Of a DNA stretch of 64,000 nucleotides, positions 10,047-18,965 are shown in pieces; within the stretch, counting starts at the first letter, position 1, and every line of letters starts with the position of its first letter. Origin of the DNA: Chitinimonas_A lacunae (lineage in GTDB: Bacteria > Pseudomonadota > Gammaproteobacteria > Burkholderiales > Chitinimonadaceae); assembly GCF_042650885.1 (NCBI RefSeq), contig NZ_JBHSBU010000001.1, positions 2,852,001 through 2,916,000 of the forward strand, read 5' to 3'. The notes under the pieces are model-generated. The model was not told the DNA's origin and ran no database searches. It saw only the letters and a list, made by a program, of their open reading frames with translations. The position numbers were made by a program, and so were the translations under genes.

Positions 10047-11539
10047 TCACCCTGTCCACCACCCATCAGCCGGCCAGCGATCTTGGCTATCTGCTGCACA
10101 AGCACCCGGCCAAGCTGCAACGGTTTGAACAGGCTTTCGGTACGGCGCTGGTGTTCTACCCCGAGGCCACGGAAACACGCTGTACCGCTGCACTGCTGGT
10201 CGATATCGATCCGGTGCGGCTGGTACGCGGCCGGGGGCAGCAGGAAGGGCTGCTCGAGCAATACGTCAACGACCGTCCCTATGCCGCTTCCTCGCTGTTG
10301 GCGGTTGCGCTGGGCGATGTGTTCCGCTCGGCGCTGGCCGGGCGCTGTCAGGAGCGGCCCGCGCTGGTCGACCAGCCTCTGCCGCTGACGGTCGAACTGC
10401 CCGTGGTGCCCTGTCGAGGCGACCGCGGCCTGCTCGAGGCGCTGTTCGAGCCGCTGGGTTATCAGATCGAGGCTCGGGCCCTGCCGTACGACCCAGCCTT
10501 TCCAGCCTGGGGCGACAGCCCGTATTTCTCCCTGACCCTGCATAGCCGCACCACGCTGCGCACGCTGTTGAGCCATCTGTATGTGCTGCTGCCCGTGCTC
10601 GACAACGATAAGCACTATTGGATCGGCGACGCCGAAGTGGACAAGCTGCTGCGTCACGGCAGCGACTGGCTCGGTGCCCATCCGCACAAAGCGCTGATCG
10701 CACGCCGCTATCTGAAGCACCAGGGTCGGCTGACCCGGCTTGCGCTGATGCGGCTGGTCGATGAGATGGCGGTGGAAGACAGTGAGCAGACGGCCGCCTC
10801 AGCCGATACCCCGGCATTCGAGGTATCCGCCCTCTCCACAGCGTCCGCCATCCCTACCCCTGCACCCGCCTCTGGACTCGCGTCCGAACCCACCACCGGC
10901 AGCATGGCTGAGCCCGCCCTCTCGCTCAACCAACGCCGGCTTGAGGCAGTCCGGACGTTGATTGCCGGGAGCGGTGCTTGCCATATCCTCGATGTAGGGT
11001 GTGGCGACGGTAAATTGCTGACCGAACTGGCACGGCACAGCCGTGCCGGGCAGCGGCTGGTCGGGCTCGATGCCTCAAGCCGGGCGCTGGAGATTGCGGC
11101 GGATCGCTTGTCCCGCCTGACGCCGGGTCAACGCGAGCGGGTCAGCCTGCTGCATGGTTCGTTGACCTATCGTGATGCGCGGATCGAAGGGTTTGATCTG
11201 GCGGCCTGTATCGAGGTGATCGAGCATCTCGACCCGGGCCGGGTAGCGATGCTGACCCGGGTGCTGTTCGGCCATGCCCGACCGCGTCGGGTGCTGCTGA
11301 GCACGCCCAACCGCGACTACAACGTGCGCTATCCGAACCTCCGGGCTGGCGCACTGCGTCATGCCGACCATCGCTTCGAATGGAGCCGTGCCGAATTCGC
11401 CGCCTGGGCTGCTGGCGTGGCCCGCGATCATGGCTATTCATATGAATTGGCCGGTATTGGCGAAGCCGATGCAGAGCTGGGCCATCCCACTCAAATAGCC
11501 ATTTTCTGCATAGATGATGCAAGGGCCATTGGGGCATAA
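10040..11539 (+). CDS. hen1: Hen1: 3'-terminal RNA ribose 2'-O-methyltransferase
   Basis: 499 residues, the usual size for bacterial Hen1. The N-terminal half (about 1-245) is the ligase-activating domain that partners Pnkp. A low-complexity Ala/Pro/Ser linker (about 250-295) precedes the C-terminal SAM methyltransferase. That domain has the SAM loop DVGCGDGK (about 317-324), the Mn-binding EVIEH (about 392-396) and His residues of RHADHRFEW (about 440-447). Hen1 methylates the 2'-OH at the 3' end of cleaved RNA before Pnkp ligation, making the repaired site resistant to repeat cleavage by ribotoxins. It overlaps rlaP by 7 nt and is 12 nt from pnkp, so the three form one operon. Confidence 0.95.
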   Translation: MLITLSTTHQPASDLGYLLHKHPAKLQRFEQAFGTALVFYPEATETRCTAALLVDIDPVRLVRGRGQQEGLLEQYVNDRPYAASSLLAVALGDVFRSALAGRCQERPALVDQPLPLTVELPVVPCRGDRGLLEALFEPLGYQIEARALPYDPAFPAWGDSPYFSLTLHSRTTLRTLLSHLYVLLPVLDNDKHYWIGDAEVDKLLRHGSDWLGAHPHKALIARRYLKHQGRLTRLALMRLVDEMAVEDSEQTAASADTPAFEVSALSTASAIPTPAPASGLASEPTTGSMAEPALSLNQRRLEAVRTLIAGSGACHILDVGCGDGKLLTELARHSRAGQRLVGLDASSRALEIAADRLSRLTPGQRERVSLLHGSLTYRDARIEGFDLAACIEVIEHLDPGRVAMLTRVLFGHARPRRVLLSTPNRDYNVRYPNLRAGALRHADHRFEWSRAEFAAWAAGVARDHGYSYELAGIGEADAELGHPTQIAIFCIDDARAIGA

Positions 11540-11551
11540 GGCGAAAAAATA

Positions 11552-14098
11552 ATGAAACTGCAAATCCCTCAACTCGCCCTGGTGGTATTGGTCGGCGTCA
11601 GCGGCGCCGGCAAGAGCACGTTTGCGCGTCGCCATTTCCTGCCGACCGAGGTGATCTCTTCCGACGTCTGCCGTGGCTGGGTGTGCGATGACGAGAACGA
11701 CCAGAGCGCCAGCCGCGATGCGTTCGACGTGCTGCATTACCTGGTCGACAAGCGACTCAAGAACGGCCGCCTTACCGTGGTGGACGCTACCAACGTCGAT
11801 CCCAAGGCGCGCCAGTACTATATCGAGCTGGCCCGCCGTCACCATGTGTTTGCGGTGGCCATCGTGCTCGATCTGCCCGAGCGGCTCTGCCGCGACCGCA
11901 ACGCCGAGCGACCCGACCGTCAGTTCGGCGAGCATGTGATCCGGTACCAGAGCAGCCAGCTGCGGCGCTCGATCGCCGACATCAGCCGCGAAGGCTTCCG
12001 CTACGTTCATGTGCTGCGCTCGAGCGAGGATATCGACCAGCTCGAACTCGAACGGGTCAGACTGTGGAACGACCGACGCGACCAAAGCGGGCCGTTCGAC
12101 ATCATCGGCGATATCCACGGCTGCTTCGACGAGCTAGTCGCCTTGCTGGGGCGGCTGGGCTATACGGTCGGCCTGCGCGAACACGACTACCCCATCGCGC
12201 ACCGCGACGGCCGCCGCCTGATCTTTGTCGGCGACCTGGTCGACCGGGGTCCGCGCACGCCCGATGTACTGCGCCTGGTGATGCGCGCCGTGGCCGACGG
12301 CACGGCCCTGTGCGTGGCCGGCAACCACGACGCCAAGCTGGCACGAGCACTGGGCGGCCGTCAGGTCAAGACCACCCACGGTCTGCGCGAATCGCTCGAT
12401 CAACTTGAATTGGAAGGCCAGGACTTCCGCCGCCGCGTCGAGCGCTTCCTCGACGGCCTGGTCAGCCACTATGTGCTCGATGCCGGCCGACTGGTGGTAG
12501 CCCATGCCGGGCTCAAGGAGTCGATGCATGGCCGCAGCAGCAACGGTGTGCGTGAATTCGCCCTCTACGGCGAGAGCACGGGCGAGATCGACGAATTCGG
12601 CCTGCCGATACGCTATCCCTGGGCCAACGACTATCGTGGCCGCGCCATGGTGGTCTACGGCCACACGCCGGTGCCGCAGGCCGAGTGGCTCAACAACACC
12701 ATCTGCCTCGATACCGGCTGCGTATTCGGCGGCCGGCTGACGGCCTTGCGCTATCCGGAGAAGGAACTGGTCGATGTACCAGCAGCCCAGGTCTATTACG
12801 AGCCGATCCGGCCGCTGCATCTGCCGCCGCCGGCCACCCTGAGCGCCCAGCACCAGGCCGATAGCGTGCTCGATATCGCCGACGTCGTCGGTGCACGTCG
12901 TATCGAGACCCGTCTGGGCAAGCACGTCACCATCCGGGCGGAAAACGCCAGCGCGGCGCTCGAAGTGATGGCGCGCTTCAGTATCGATCCACGTTGGCTG
13001 GTCTATCTGCCGCCGACCATGGCACCGACCGAGACCAGCACCGAGCCAGGCTTTCTGGAGCATCCCACCCAGGCATTCGACCACTACCGCGCCCAGGGCG
13101 TCAGGCAGGTGGTCTGTCAGGAAAAACATATGGGCTCGCGGGCCATCGTGGTGATCTGCCGCGATGCCGAGGCCGCGCGGCGGCGCTTCGGGGTCGACGA
13201 TGGCAGCAACGGCATCGTCTACACCCGTAGCGGCCGCCCATTCTTCAGCGACGAAGCCCTGGCCACCGCCTTCCTCGAGCGCCTGCGCAAGGCGCTAGAC
13301 CGGGTGGATTTCTGGCAGGAACTGGCCAGCGACTGGTTCGTGTTCGACGCTGAATTGATGCCCTGGTCGGCCAAGGCACTGCAACTGGTGCGCGATCAGT
13401 ACGCCGCCACCGGCAGTGCCGCCAAGACCATGCTCACAGCCGCCGCTCACCTGCTCGAACAGGCCCAGGCACGCGGCGTGGATGCTGGTGAGGAAGTCAG
13501 CCGCATCACCCAGCGTGCCGGCCTGGCTGATGACTATATCGCGGCCTATCAGCGCTACTGCTGGGAAGTGAACTCGCTCGACGACTACCGGCTGGCCCCG
13601 TTCCACCTGCTCGCCTGGGAAGGCCACACCGGCTTTGAGCGCAGCCATGGCTGGCATATGAGCACCCTGGCACGGCTGGCCACGGCCGATCCGGACTGGT
13701 TGCTGGCGACCACCCACCATATCGTCGATCTCGACGACACGGCGGCCGTCGAGGCGGCCACGCGCTGGTGGCTGGAACTCACCGCAGCGGGCGGCGAAGG
13801 CATGGTGGTCAAACCGTTCGACTTTATCGTCAGAAACCAGCAGGGACTGGTACAACCGGCGCTCAAATGCCGCGGCCGCGAATATCTGCGCATCATCTAC
13901 GGCCCGGAATACACCCTGCAATTGGATACGCTGCGCCGACGCGGACTCAGCTTCAAGCGCAGCCTCGCCCTGCGCGAATTCATGCTCGGGGTCGAAGGAC
14001 TGGCGCGCTTTGTGGCCCAAGAGCCGCTACGCCGGGTCCACGAATGCGCCTTTGGCGTGCTGGCGCTGGAAAGCGAACCGGTCGATCCCAGGCTTTGA
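11552..14098 (+). CDS. pnkp: Pnkp: polynucleotide kinase-phosphatase-ligase
   Basis: 848 residues with the three bacterial Pnkp modules in order. The 5'-kinase has P-loop GVSGAGKSTFAR (about 15-26). The metallophosphatase has IGDIHGCFDEL, GDLVDRGPRT and GNHDAKLARA (about 185-262). The C-terminal adenylyltransferase has its nucleotidyl-lysine in EKHMGSRA (about Lys524) and the downstream EGMVVKPF motif. Together they phosphorylate the 5'-OH, remove the 2',3'-cyclic phosphate and, with Hen1, seal the break. Length is close to the studied clostridial enzyme. AT-rich sequence and ATG follow hen1 by 12 nt. No key motif is missing, so the enzyme should be active. Confidence 0.96.
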   Translation: MKLQIPQLALVVLVGVSGAGKSTFARRHFLPTEVISSDVCRGWVCDDENDQSASRDAFDVLHYLVDKRLKNGRLTVVDATNVDPKARQYYIELARRHHVFAVAIVLDLPERLCRDRNAERPDRQFGEHVIRYQSSQLRRSIADISREGFRYVHVLRSSEDIDQLELERVRLWNDRRDQSGPFDIIGDIHGCFDELVALLGRLGYTVGLREHDYPIAHRDGRRLIFVGDLVDRGPRTPDVLRLVMRAVADGTALCVAGNHDAKLARALGGRQVKTTHGLRESLDQLELEGQDFRRRVERFLDGLVSHYVLDAGRLVVAHAGLKESMHGRSSNGVREFALYGESTGEIDEFGLPIRYPWANDYRGRAMVVYGHTPVPQAEWLNNTICLDTGCVFGGRLTALRYPEKELVDVPAAQVYYEPIRPLHLPPPATLSAQHQADSVLDIADVVGARRIETRLGKHVTIRAENASAALEVMARFSIDPRWLVYLPPTMAPTETSTEPGFLEHPTQAFDHYRAQGVRQVVCQEKHMGSRAIVVICRDAEAARRRFGVDDGSNGIVYTRSGRPFFSDEALATAFLERLRKALDRVDFWQELASDWFVFDAELMPWSAKALQLVRDQYAATGSAAKTMLTAAAHLLEQAQARGVDAGEEVSRITQRAGLADDYIAAYQRYCWEVNSLDDYRLAPFHLLAWEGHTGFERSHGWHMSTLARLATADPDWLLATTHHIVDLDDTAAVEAATRWWLELTAAGGEGMVVKPFDFIVRNQQGLVQPALKCRGREYLRIIYGPEYTLQLDTLRRRGLSFKRSLALREFMLGVEGLARFVAQEPLRRVHECAFGVLALESEPVDPRL

Positions 14099-14403
14099 GC
14101 CAAGGACAAGCCGCAAGCCCTACGGATGTCCGAAACGACGTCCAAGTCCGCAAGCAGACGGCCCCGGCACGCCGAGCCGCGCCAGTCCGCCACCGATGAA
14201 ACGGTGAGTGAAGGCCGAGCGGTCTCAGCCACTCTACGATGGGCTGTCGTTACGGAGCGGGTAGGCAGGGATCGGAGGGAAACCTCGCGCCGGAGTCGGC
14301 AAATCTTCCGGGATAGAAAATTTTAGGAAAAATCTCCGCAAGAGACAGAGACATTAATAAACAAAAAATAAATTATTTAGCAATCAACAAGAAAGTCCGT
14401 ACC
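14099..14403 (+). other. 305-bp non-coding gap between pnkp and rtcA, possibly structured
   Basis: No gene with a ribosome-binding site. The first 200 bp are GC-rich. They contain several short inverted repeats, for example GAGTG (14209) with CACTC (14232), and CCGGA with TCCGG around 14292-14314. One segment, GGCCGAGCGGTCTCAGCC, resembles a tRNA D-arm. The last 90 bp are AT-rich and probably carry the rtcA promoter. A small RNA is possible but unproven. Confidence 0.35.
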
Positions 14404-15435
14404 ATGAACGACCTGCATCTGATTGAACTCGATGGCGCCCACGGTGAAGGCGGAGGCCAGATTCTGCGCTCGGCGCTGACTCTGTCGATGATTACCGGCC
14501 AGCCGTTCCGTATTTCGCAAATCCGTGCCCGTCGCAGCAAACCCGGTCTGCTGCGCCAGCATCTGACGGCGGTTCAGGCCGCTCAGGCCATTTCGGGCGC
14601 CACGGTCGAAGGTGCCGACATCGGCTCCCAGACCCTGCTGTTCCAACCGGGCCCGCTGCGCCAGGGCGACTACCGCTTCGCCATCGGCACGGCCGGCAGT
14701 TGTACCCTGGTGCTGCAAACCGTGCTGCCGGCGCTGTGGTATGCCGCGGGCGAGAGCAGCGTCACCGTCTCGGGCGGCACCCATAACCGTACCGCGCCGC
14801 CGGCCGATTTCCTGATCGACAGCTGGCTGCCCCTGATGCAGAAGATGGGCGCCAAGACCGAACTCGAACTGCTGCGTCACGGCTTCTACCCGGCCGGTGG
14901 CGGCGAAATACGGGCCAAGGTGGCACCGAGCCGCCTGCAAGCGCTGACGCTGACCGAACGTGGCGCCCGGCTCGGTGTCGATGCCACTGCCGTGGTGGCC
15001 GCAGTGCCGGGCCATGTGGCCCAGCGCGAACTCGAACGCATCAGCGCCAAGCTGGGCCATCTGCTACGCAGCAGCCGCATCAATGCACTGCCGCCCAGCC
15101 ATGGTCCGGGCAATGTGGTGATGATCCGGGTGGAACACGAACAGATCACCGAAACCTTCGTCGGCTTCGGCGAGCGTGGCCTGTCGGCCGAGGCCGTGGC
15201 CGAGCAGGCGGCTGGCGAAGCCTACGCCTACCTCAACAGTCAGGCGGCCGTCGGTGAGCATCTGGCCGACCAGTTGGCCCTGCCGATCGCGCTCGCAGGC
15301 GCGGGCCGCTTCACCACTTCGGTGGTGTCTGAGCATCTGCGCACCAATTTGCAGGTGATCGAGAAATTCCTGCCGGTCGAGACCTCGATCAGTGCCGTTG
15401 ACCAGCACGGCTGGCTGGTCGAGATCAGCGCCTGA
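14404..15435 (+). CDS. rtcA: RNA 3'-terminal phosphate cyclase RtcA
   Basis: 343 residues, standard RtcA length. N-terminal HGEGGGQILRSALTLS and RARRSKPGL are family hallmarks, as are GTAGSCTLVLQTVLPAL and GGGEIRAKV. The adenylylated histidine is His335 in DQHGWLV near the C-terminus. RtcA converts RNA 3'-phosphates (or 2'-phosphates) to 2',3'-cyclic phosphates using ATP, producing ends that RtcB can ligate. In many proteobacteria rtcB and rtcA are adjacent; here rlaP-hen1-pnkp and two minus-strand genes separate them. The start follows AAGAAAGTCCGTACC, a weak ribosome-binding site. A hairpin with a short T-run follows the stop. Confidence 0.97.
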   Translation: MNDLHLIELDGAHGEGGGQILRSALTLSMITGQPFRISQIRARRSKPGLLRQHLTAVQAAQAISGATVEGADIGSQTLLFQPGPLRQGDYRFAIGTAGSCTLVLQTVLPALWYAAGESSVTVSGGTHNRTAPPADFLIDSWLPLMQKMGAKTELELLRHGFYPAGGGEIRAKVAPSRLQALTLTERGARLGVDATAVVAAVPGHVAQRELERISAKLGHLLRSSRINALPPSHGPGNVVMIRVEHEQITETFVGFGERGLSAEAVAEQAAGEAYAYLNSQAAVGEHLADQLALPIALAGAGRFTTSVVSEHLRTNLQVIEKFLPVETSISAVDQHGWLVEISA

Positions 15436-15452
15436 TCAAGCCCCGTCTGCCA

Positions 15453-15483
15453 GCGGGTGTTGCCACACGGTAACGCCCGCTTT
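15453..15483 (+). terminator. Probable terminator of rtcA
   Basis: GCGGGTGTTGCC / GGTAACGCCCGC form a 12-bp stem containing two G-T wobbles, followed by TTTATC. Confidence 0.65.
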
Positions 15484-15688
15484 ATCTTCGCCGCCGCTTC
15501 CAAGCGGCCTCCCAGCTTGTCTTTCCGCCCTGATGGCCGCGCAGCCTTCTTCATGACCGATGCTTTTTCTGCGCTCGATACAAAAAAACAATGCATTACT
15601 TCGTCATATCAATAGATAATAATTTCTTGTAGAAAAAACAAGCAGTCATATACGCGCAACCCACCTCGCGGCGTCACCAGGACCCGCC

Positions 15689-17215
15689 ATGCGGTGTCGC
15701 CGCTGGCTGCACTTGCCATCGAAAACCGTCATGCTGCTATTACCTTTACCTGCCCGCCCCGACTGGCGCCGTCCGCCCATTGTCACGCTTGGCATCATCG
15801 TCGTTTGCACCGTGATCCTGTTGCTGTTCCAGTTCAAGGACGGCCCGAAGGAAGCGGCGGCGATGGCTTTCTATAATCAGTCGGTGCTGCCCGCCAAGGA
15901 AATTCCCCTCTATCTCGACGATCTGGCACGTCGCGGCAAAAAAGAAGAACTCAAGCAGGTACGAAGCGCACTCGACGACCCCGAGGTCGGCCCCGGCGCC
16001 GTGGCGGGCTTTATGCAGCTCGACAGCCGCTTTATCGCCCGGCTCCACGCTGGCCAGATCATCAAGCCCGACGACCCCGACTACGCCCGCTGGCGCCATG
16101 ACCGCCGCGAATACGAGCGGCTGCATGAGCGGGTCTTTACCAACCGCTACAGCCTCAGGCCCGGCGACCCGACCATCGCCGGCCTGATCGGCCATATGTT
16201 CCTCCACGCCGACCCGATGCACCTTCTGGGCAATATGGTGGTGCTGTTCATCGTCGGCTACACCGTCGAGGCAGCCCTGGGTTCGCTGCTGTTTCTGGTC
16301 TTCTATCTGCTGGCGGGTTTCGGCGCCACCGCCACCGACCTGCTGCTGTACCGCGACCAGATCGGCCTGTCGCTCGGCGCCTCGGGTGCCATCGCCGGGG
16401 TGATGGCGATGTATGTGGTGCTGTATGGTCTGCGCAAGATCCGCTTTTTCTATTCATTACTGTTCTTTTTCAGCACCGCCGAACTGCCGGCCCTGCTGGT
16501 GCTGCCGATGTGGATAGGCAATGAACTGCTGCAACAGTACGTGTTCAACCCCGGCGACAACGTCAACTATCTGGCCCACTTCAGCGGCTTCGTCAGCGGC
16601 GCGCTGCTGACGGCGCTCTATCGCTGGCGCCGGGGCGGTCGCAGCGCAGACAAGGTCCACGCCGACGACCAGGCCCAGACCCTGGCCCACCAGATCGACG
16701 GCGCCGACCAGTTGGTGCAGAACCTACAGTTCGAGCGCGCGGCAGTGGCCTATCGGGCCATCGTGACCCTCAAACCCGACGACCCTTCGCTGATCGCCGA
16801 GTATTTCCGCCTGGCCAAGCTCGCGCCCAAGAGCGGTCAACTGCCGCATGCGATCGAACGACTGCTGGCCCTGTCGGCCGGCCGGCCCCATTCGGCCGAC
16901 CCCACCATGATCGCCGACGCCCTGCGCGAGTCGACCAAGGCCGAATTGCCGCTGCCCAAGCTCACCTACAAAGCCTGGGCCACCCTGGTGCGGCTGCTGA
17001 TCGACGGTCGCGAACTCGATGTGGCGGAAAAACTGGTACTGATGCTGTCACGCCGGCCGGGCGAACCGGGCGTATTGCCACCCTTGCTGTTCCGGCTGGC
17101 CCAGGCCTTTATCGACGACGGCAAAAGCGGCCGGGCAGAACGTTACCAGCGGCTGTTGATGCAGCTTCATCCCGATTCGGATGAGGCGCAGTGGCTCGAA
17201 GCCGCTCGCAAGTAA
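15689..17215 (+). CDS. Rhomboid-family intramembrane serine protease with C-terminal helical repeats
   Basis: 508 residues. ATG at 15689 has AGGA 7 nt upstream; a later Met at 15731 is possible. One TM helix (about 30-48) precedes a soluble insert. The six-helix rhomboid core follows at about 160-315, with the catalytic Ser232 in LGASGAIAG and His297 in YLAHFSGF. HMFLHADPMHLLGNM is the family's N-terminal motif. The last 170 residues are cytoplasmic helical, TPR-like repeats that may bind partners. Rhomboids cleave TM helices of membrane proteins; the substrate here is unknown. It is the last plus-strand gene before the convergent TPR membrane protein. Confidence 0.88.
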   Translation: MRCRRWLHLPSKTVMLLLPLPARPDWRRPPIVTLGIIVVCTVILLLFQFKDGPKEAAAMAFYNQSVLPAKEIPLYLDDLARRGKKEELKQVRSALDDPEVGPGAVAGFMQLDSRFIARLHAGQIIKPDDPDYARWRHDRREYERLHERVFTNRYSLRPGDPTIAGLIGHMFLHADPMHLLGNMVVLFIVGYTVEAALGSLLFLVFYLLAGFGATATDLLLYRDQIGLSLGASGAIAGVMAMYVVLYGLRKIRFFYSLLFFFSTAELPALLVLPMWIGNELLQQYVFNPGDNVNYLAHFSGFVSGALLTALYRWRRGGRSADKVHADDQAQTLAHQIDGADQLVQNLQFERAAVAYRAIVTLKPDDPSLIAEYFRLAKLAPKSGQLPHAIERLLALSAGRPHSADPTMIADALRESTKAELPLPKLTYKAWATLVRLLIDGRELDVAEKLVLMLSRRPGEPGVLPPLLFRLAQAFIDDGKSGRAERYQRLLMQLHPDSDEAQWLEAARK

Positions 17216-17380
17216 CAGCTTGCTTCCGGGCTGTTCCAACCTGATGGACCGGAGAAGTTGGAACAAGGAAATAAATCTTTTAGGAAAATTAACTGCAAGA
17301 TATATATGACAACAAGAAAGAAAAATATATTTATCTGCCCACAACAATACTGACGGACTCCAAGTATCCGACCAAAGAAA

Positions 17381-17410
17381 AAGGCGAAGCCAACTGGCTT
17401 CGCCTTTTGT
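17381..17410. terminator. Bidirectional terminator between convergent genes
   Basis: AAGGCGAAGCC-AACT-GGCTTCGCCTT, a perfect 11-bp stem with an A-run before and a T-run after it, serves both the rhomboid gene and the minus-strand TPR gene. Confidence 0.93.
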
Positions 17411-17424
17411 CCGTTCCGGCCCGC

Positions 17425-18702
17425 TCAGGTGCCGGCCTGCAAGCGCTCGATCACCGTACTCAACTTTTCGGCTTCGACACTGGCCGGATGATCGGGAAAG
17501 CGCTGGCGGATATTGCTCAGGATAAGCAGCGCCTGGGCATCGTTACGCAGGTGTTCGCACAGAATGCGTGCCCCCAGCAGATAGATGCCCGGAATATCGC
17601 TGTGCTTGGGATGACGGCGATCGAAACCGCGCATCAGTTTCATCGCCACCTCGAAACGACGCTGCTCGAAGGCAGCAGTCGCCAGCGGCAGGACCTCGCG
17701 CGGCTGGGCGGGCTGGAAATCGGGCACGACCTCAAGCACCGATTCGATTACCCGTACGGCCATGCTGGCGCGCTGTTCACTCATCAACAAAGGCAGGAAG
17801 CGCTGGGCATGTTCGGCCAGTTGCGGCTGCCGATCGGGCAGGCGCCGCAGCAGCTGGTGGTAGCGCTCATGCACATCGATATCCATCGGATAGTCGCGGG
17901 TCGCCTGGCGGGTCTGTTCGAGCGCTTCGTCGATCCGGCCCGACTTGAGCAACTCGGCCAGTTCAGCGGCCTGCTGAGCCTTGGGATCGTTGACGTTCTG
18001 GCGATCGTCAAACTGAACCCGCACCTCCAGACCGATTTCGCGATGATATTGGTACATCACATAGCCCATCAGCCGGTAGCTGACGATAGCGAAGAAACCC
18101 GCCGCAAACAGCGAGACGAAGACCTGCGCGGCCTCGGGCAGCAGCGGGGCGAGCAGCATCTCGACTGCGCCGCCGCTCGACGTCAGCATGGTCAGGCAAC
18201 CAACCATGCCGAAATACGGCAGACCGATCTCGCTGACCATCGGCCACAGATGGTTGGGGTTGAGCGCATCGATCAGACTGTTCGTCACCGCCAGCACCAT
18301 GATGCTGGCCGGCAGCACCAGCAGCAGCACAAAACCGACCAGCAGGGCCGGCACCGGACCCAGCAGCGCGCCGAAGGCCGCCACCAGCACGATAAAGAAC
18401 AAAATGATCAGAAACTGCTTGTAAGGCAGATAACGGCCACCATGGCCGGTCATGAATGCGCCGGAATCACTGTTGAGAAAGCCCAGCGCGGTCCGCTCCA
18501 GTACCCGGAAGCAGTAGCGGAACAATAGGAACATCCAGACCAGGGCAATCGGCTTGAGCGTGTAGAGCCCGAAAACACCGATCACCGACAGGACGACCAG
18601 GGTCAGCAGCGGTTCGAACGAGAAGGGATAGAGGAAGAACGAGGGGAAACGATTCCAATAGGGAGCGATCGTGCGATCGCTCTGACGTGGTATGACTGAC
18701 AT
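17425..18702 (-). CDS. Multi-pass membrane protein with cytoplasmic TPR-like tail
   Basis: 425 residues. Hydrophobic helices lie at about residues 28-48, 50-70, 93-118, 120-142 and 200-222 in an N-terminal region resembling DUF4013-type channels (family uncertain). The C-terminal 190 residues carry helical repeats (AAELAELLKSGRIDEALEQ; AFEQRRFEVAMKLMRGF) like the tail of the convergent rhomboid gene. That shared design, with a shared terminator, hints at a functional link, but this is inference. The ATG at 18702 is taken; the upstream region is AT-rich and shared with the divergent biosynthetic cluster. Confidence 0.7.
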   Translation of the reverse strand: MSVIPRQSDRTIAPYWNRFPSFFLYPFSFEPLLTLVVLSVIGVFGLYTLKPIALVWMFLLFRYCFRVLERTALGFLNSDSGAFMTGHGGRYLPYKQFLIILFFIVLVAAFGALLGPVPALLVGFVLLLVLPASIMVLAVTNSLIDALNPNHLWPMVSEIGLPYFGMVGCLTMLTSSGGAVEMLLAPLLPEAAQVFVSLFAAGFFAIVSYRLMGYVMYQYHREIGLEVRVQFDDRQNVNDPKAQQAAELAELLKSGRIDEALEQTRQATRDYPMDIDVHERYHQLLRRLPDRQPQLAEHAQRFLPLLMSEQRASMAVRVIESVLEVVPDFQPAQPREVLPLATAAFEQRRFEVAMKLMRGFDRRHPKHSDIPGIYLLGARILCEHLRNDAQALLILSNIRQRFPDHPASVEAEKLSTVIERLQAGT

Positions 18703-18836
18703 ATCAATTAAGATTTTGATAAATAAAAAAACACAAGCGCGTAAGGGTCGGTCCTGGGCCAGAAGCTGTCAAGACTGGCGTGACCAACGACGAATGACGG
18801 GCTGTCTGAGGCGGTTTGCCATATATGCCAAAGACA

Positions 18837-18864
18837 TTGCTCATCGCTGGCAAATCTCTATACT
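18837..18864 (+). promoter_or_regulatory. Candidate promoter of the 19-25.7 kb biosynthetic cluster
   Basis: TTGCTC, a 16-bp spacer and TATACT resemble a sigma-70 promoter about 100 bp before the glycosyltransferase ATG. Confidence 0.4.
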
Positions 18865-18965
18865 TCTCAGCAAACGCGGCGGAGCGGGCCGCCTGCCTCG
18901 CTCGGGCCGCAGCCGTTTTTCCTCTCAACGATGATGCTGCCCGGTCGGCACAAGGCTAGAGCACG

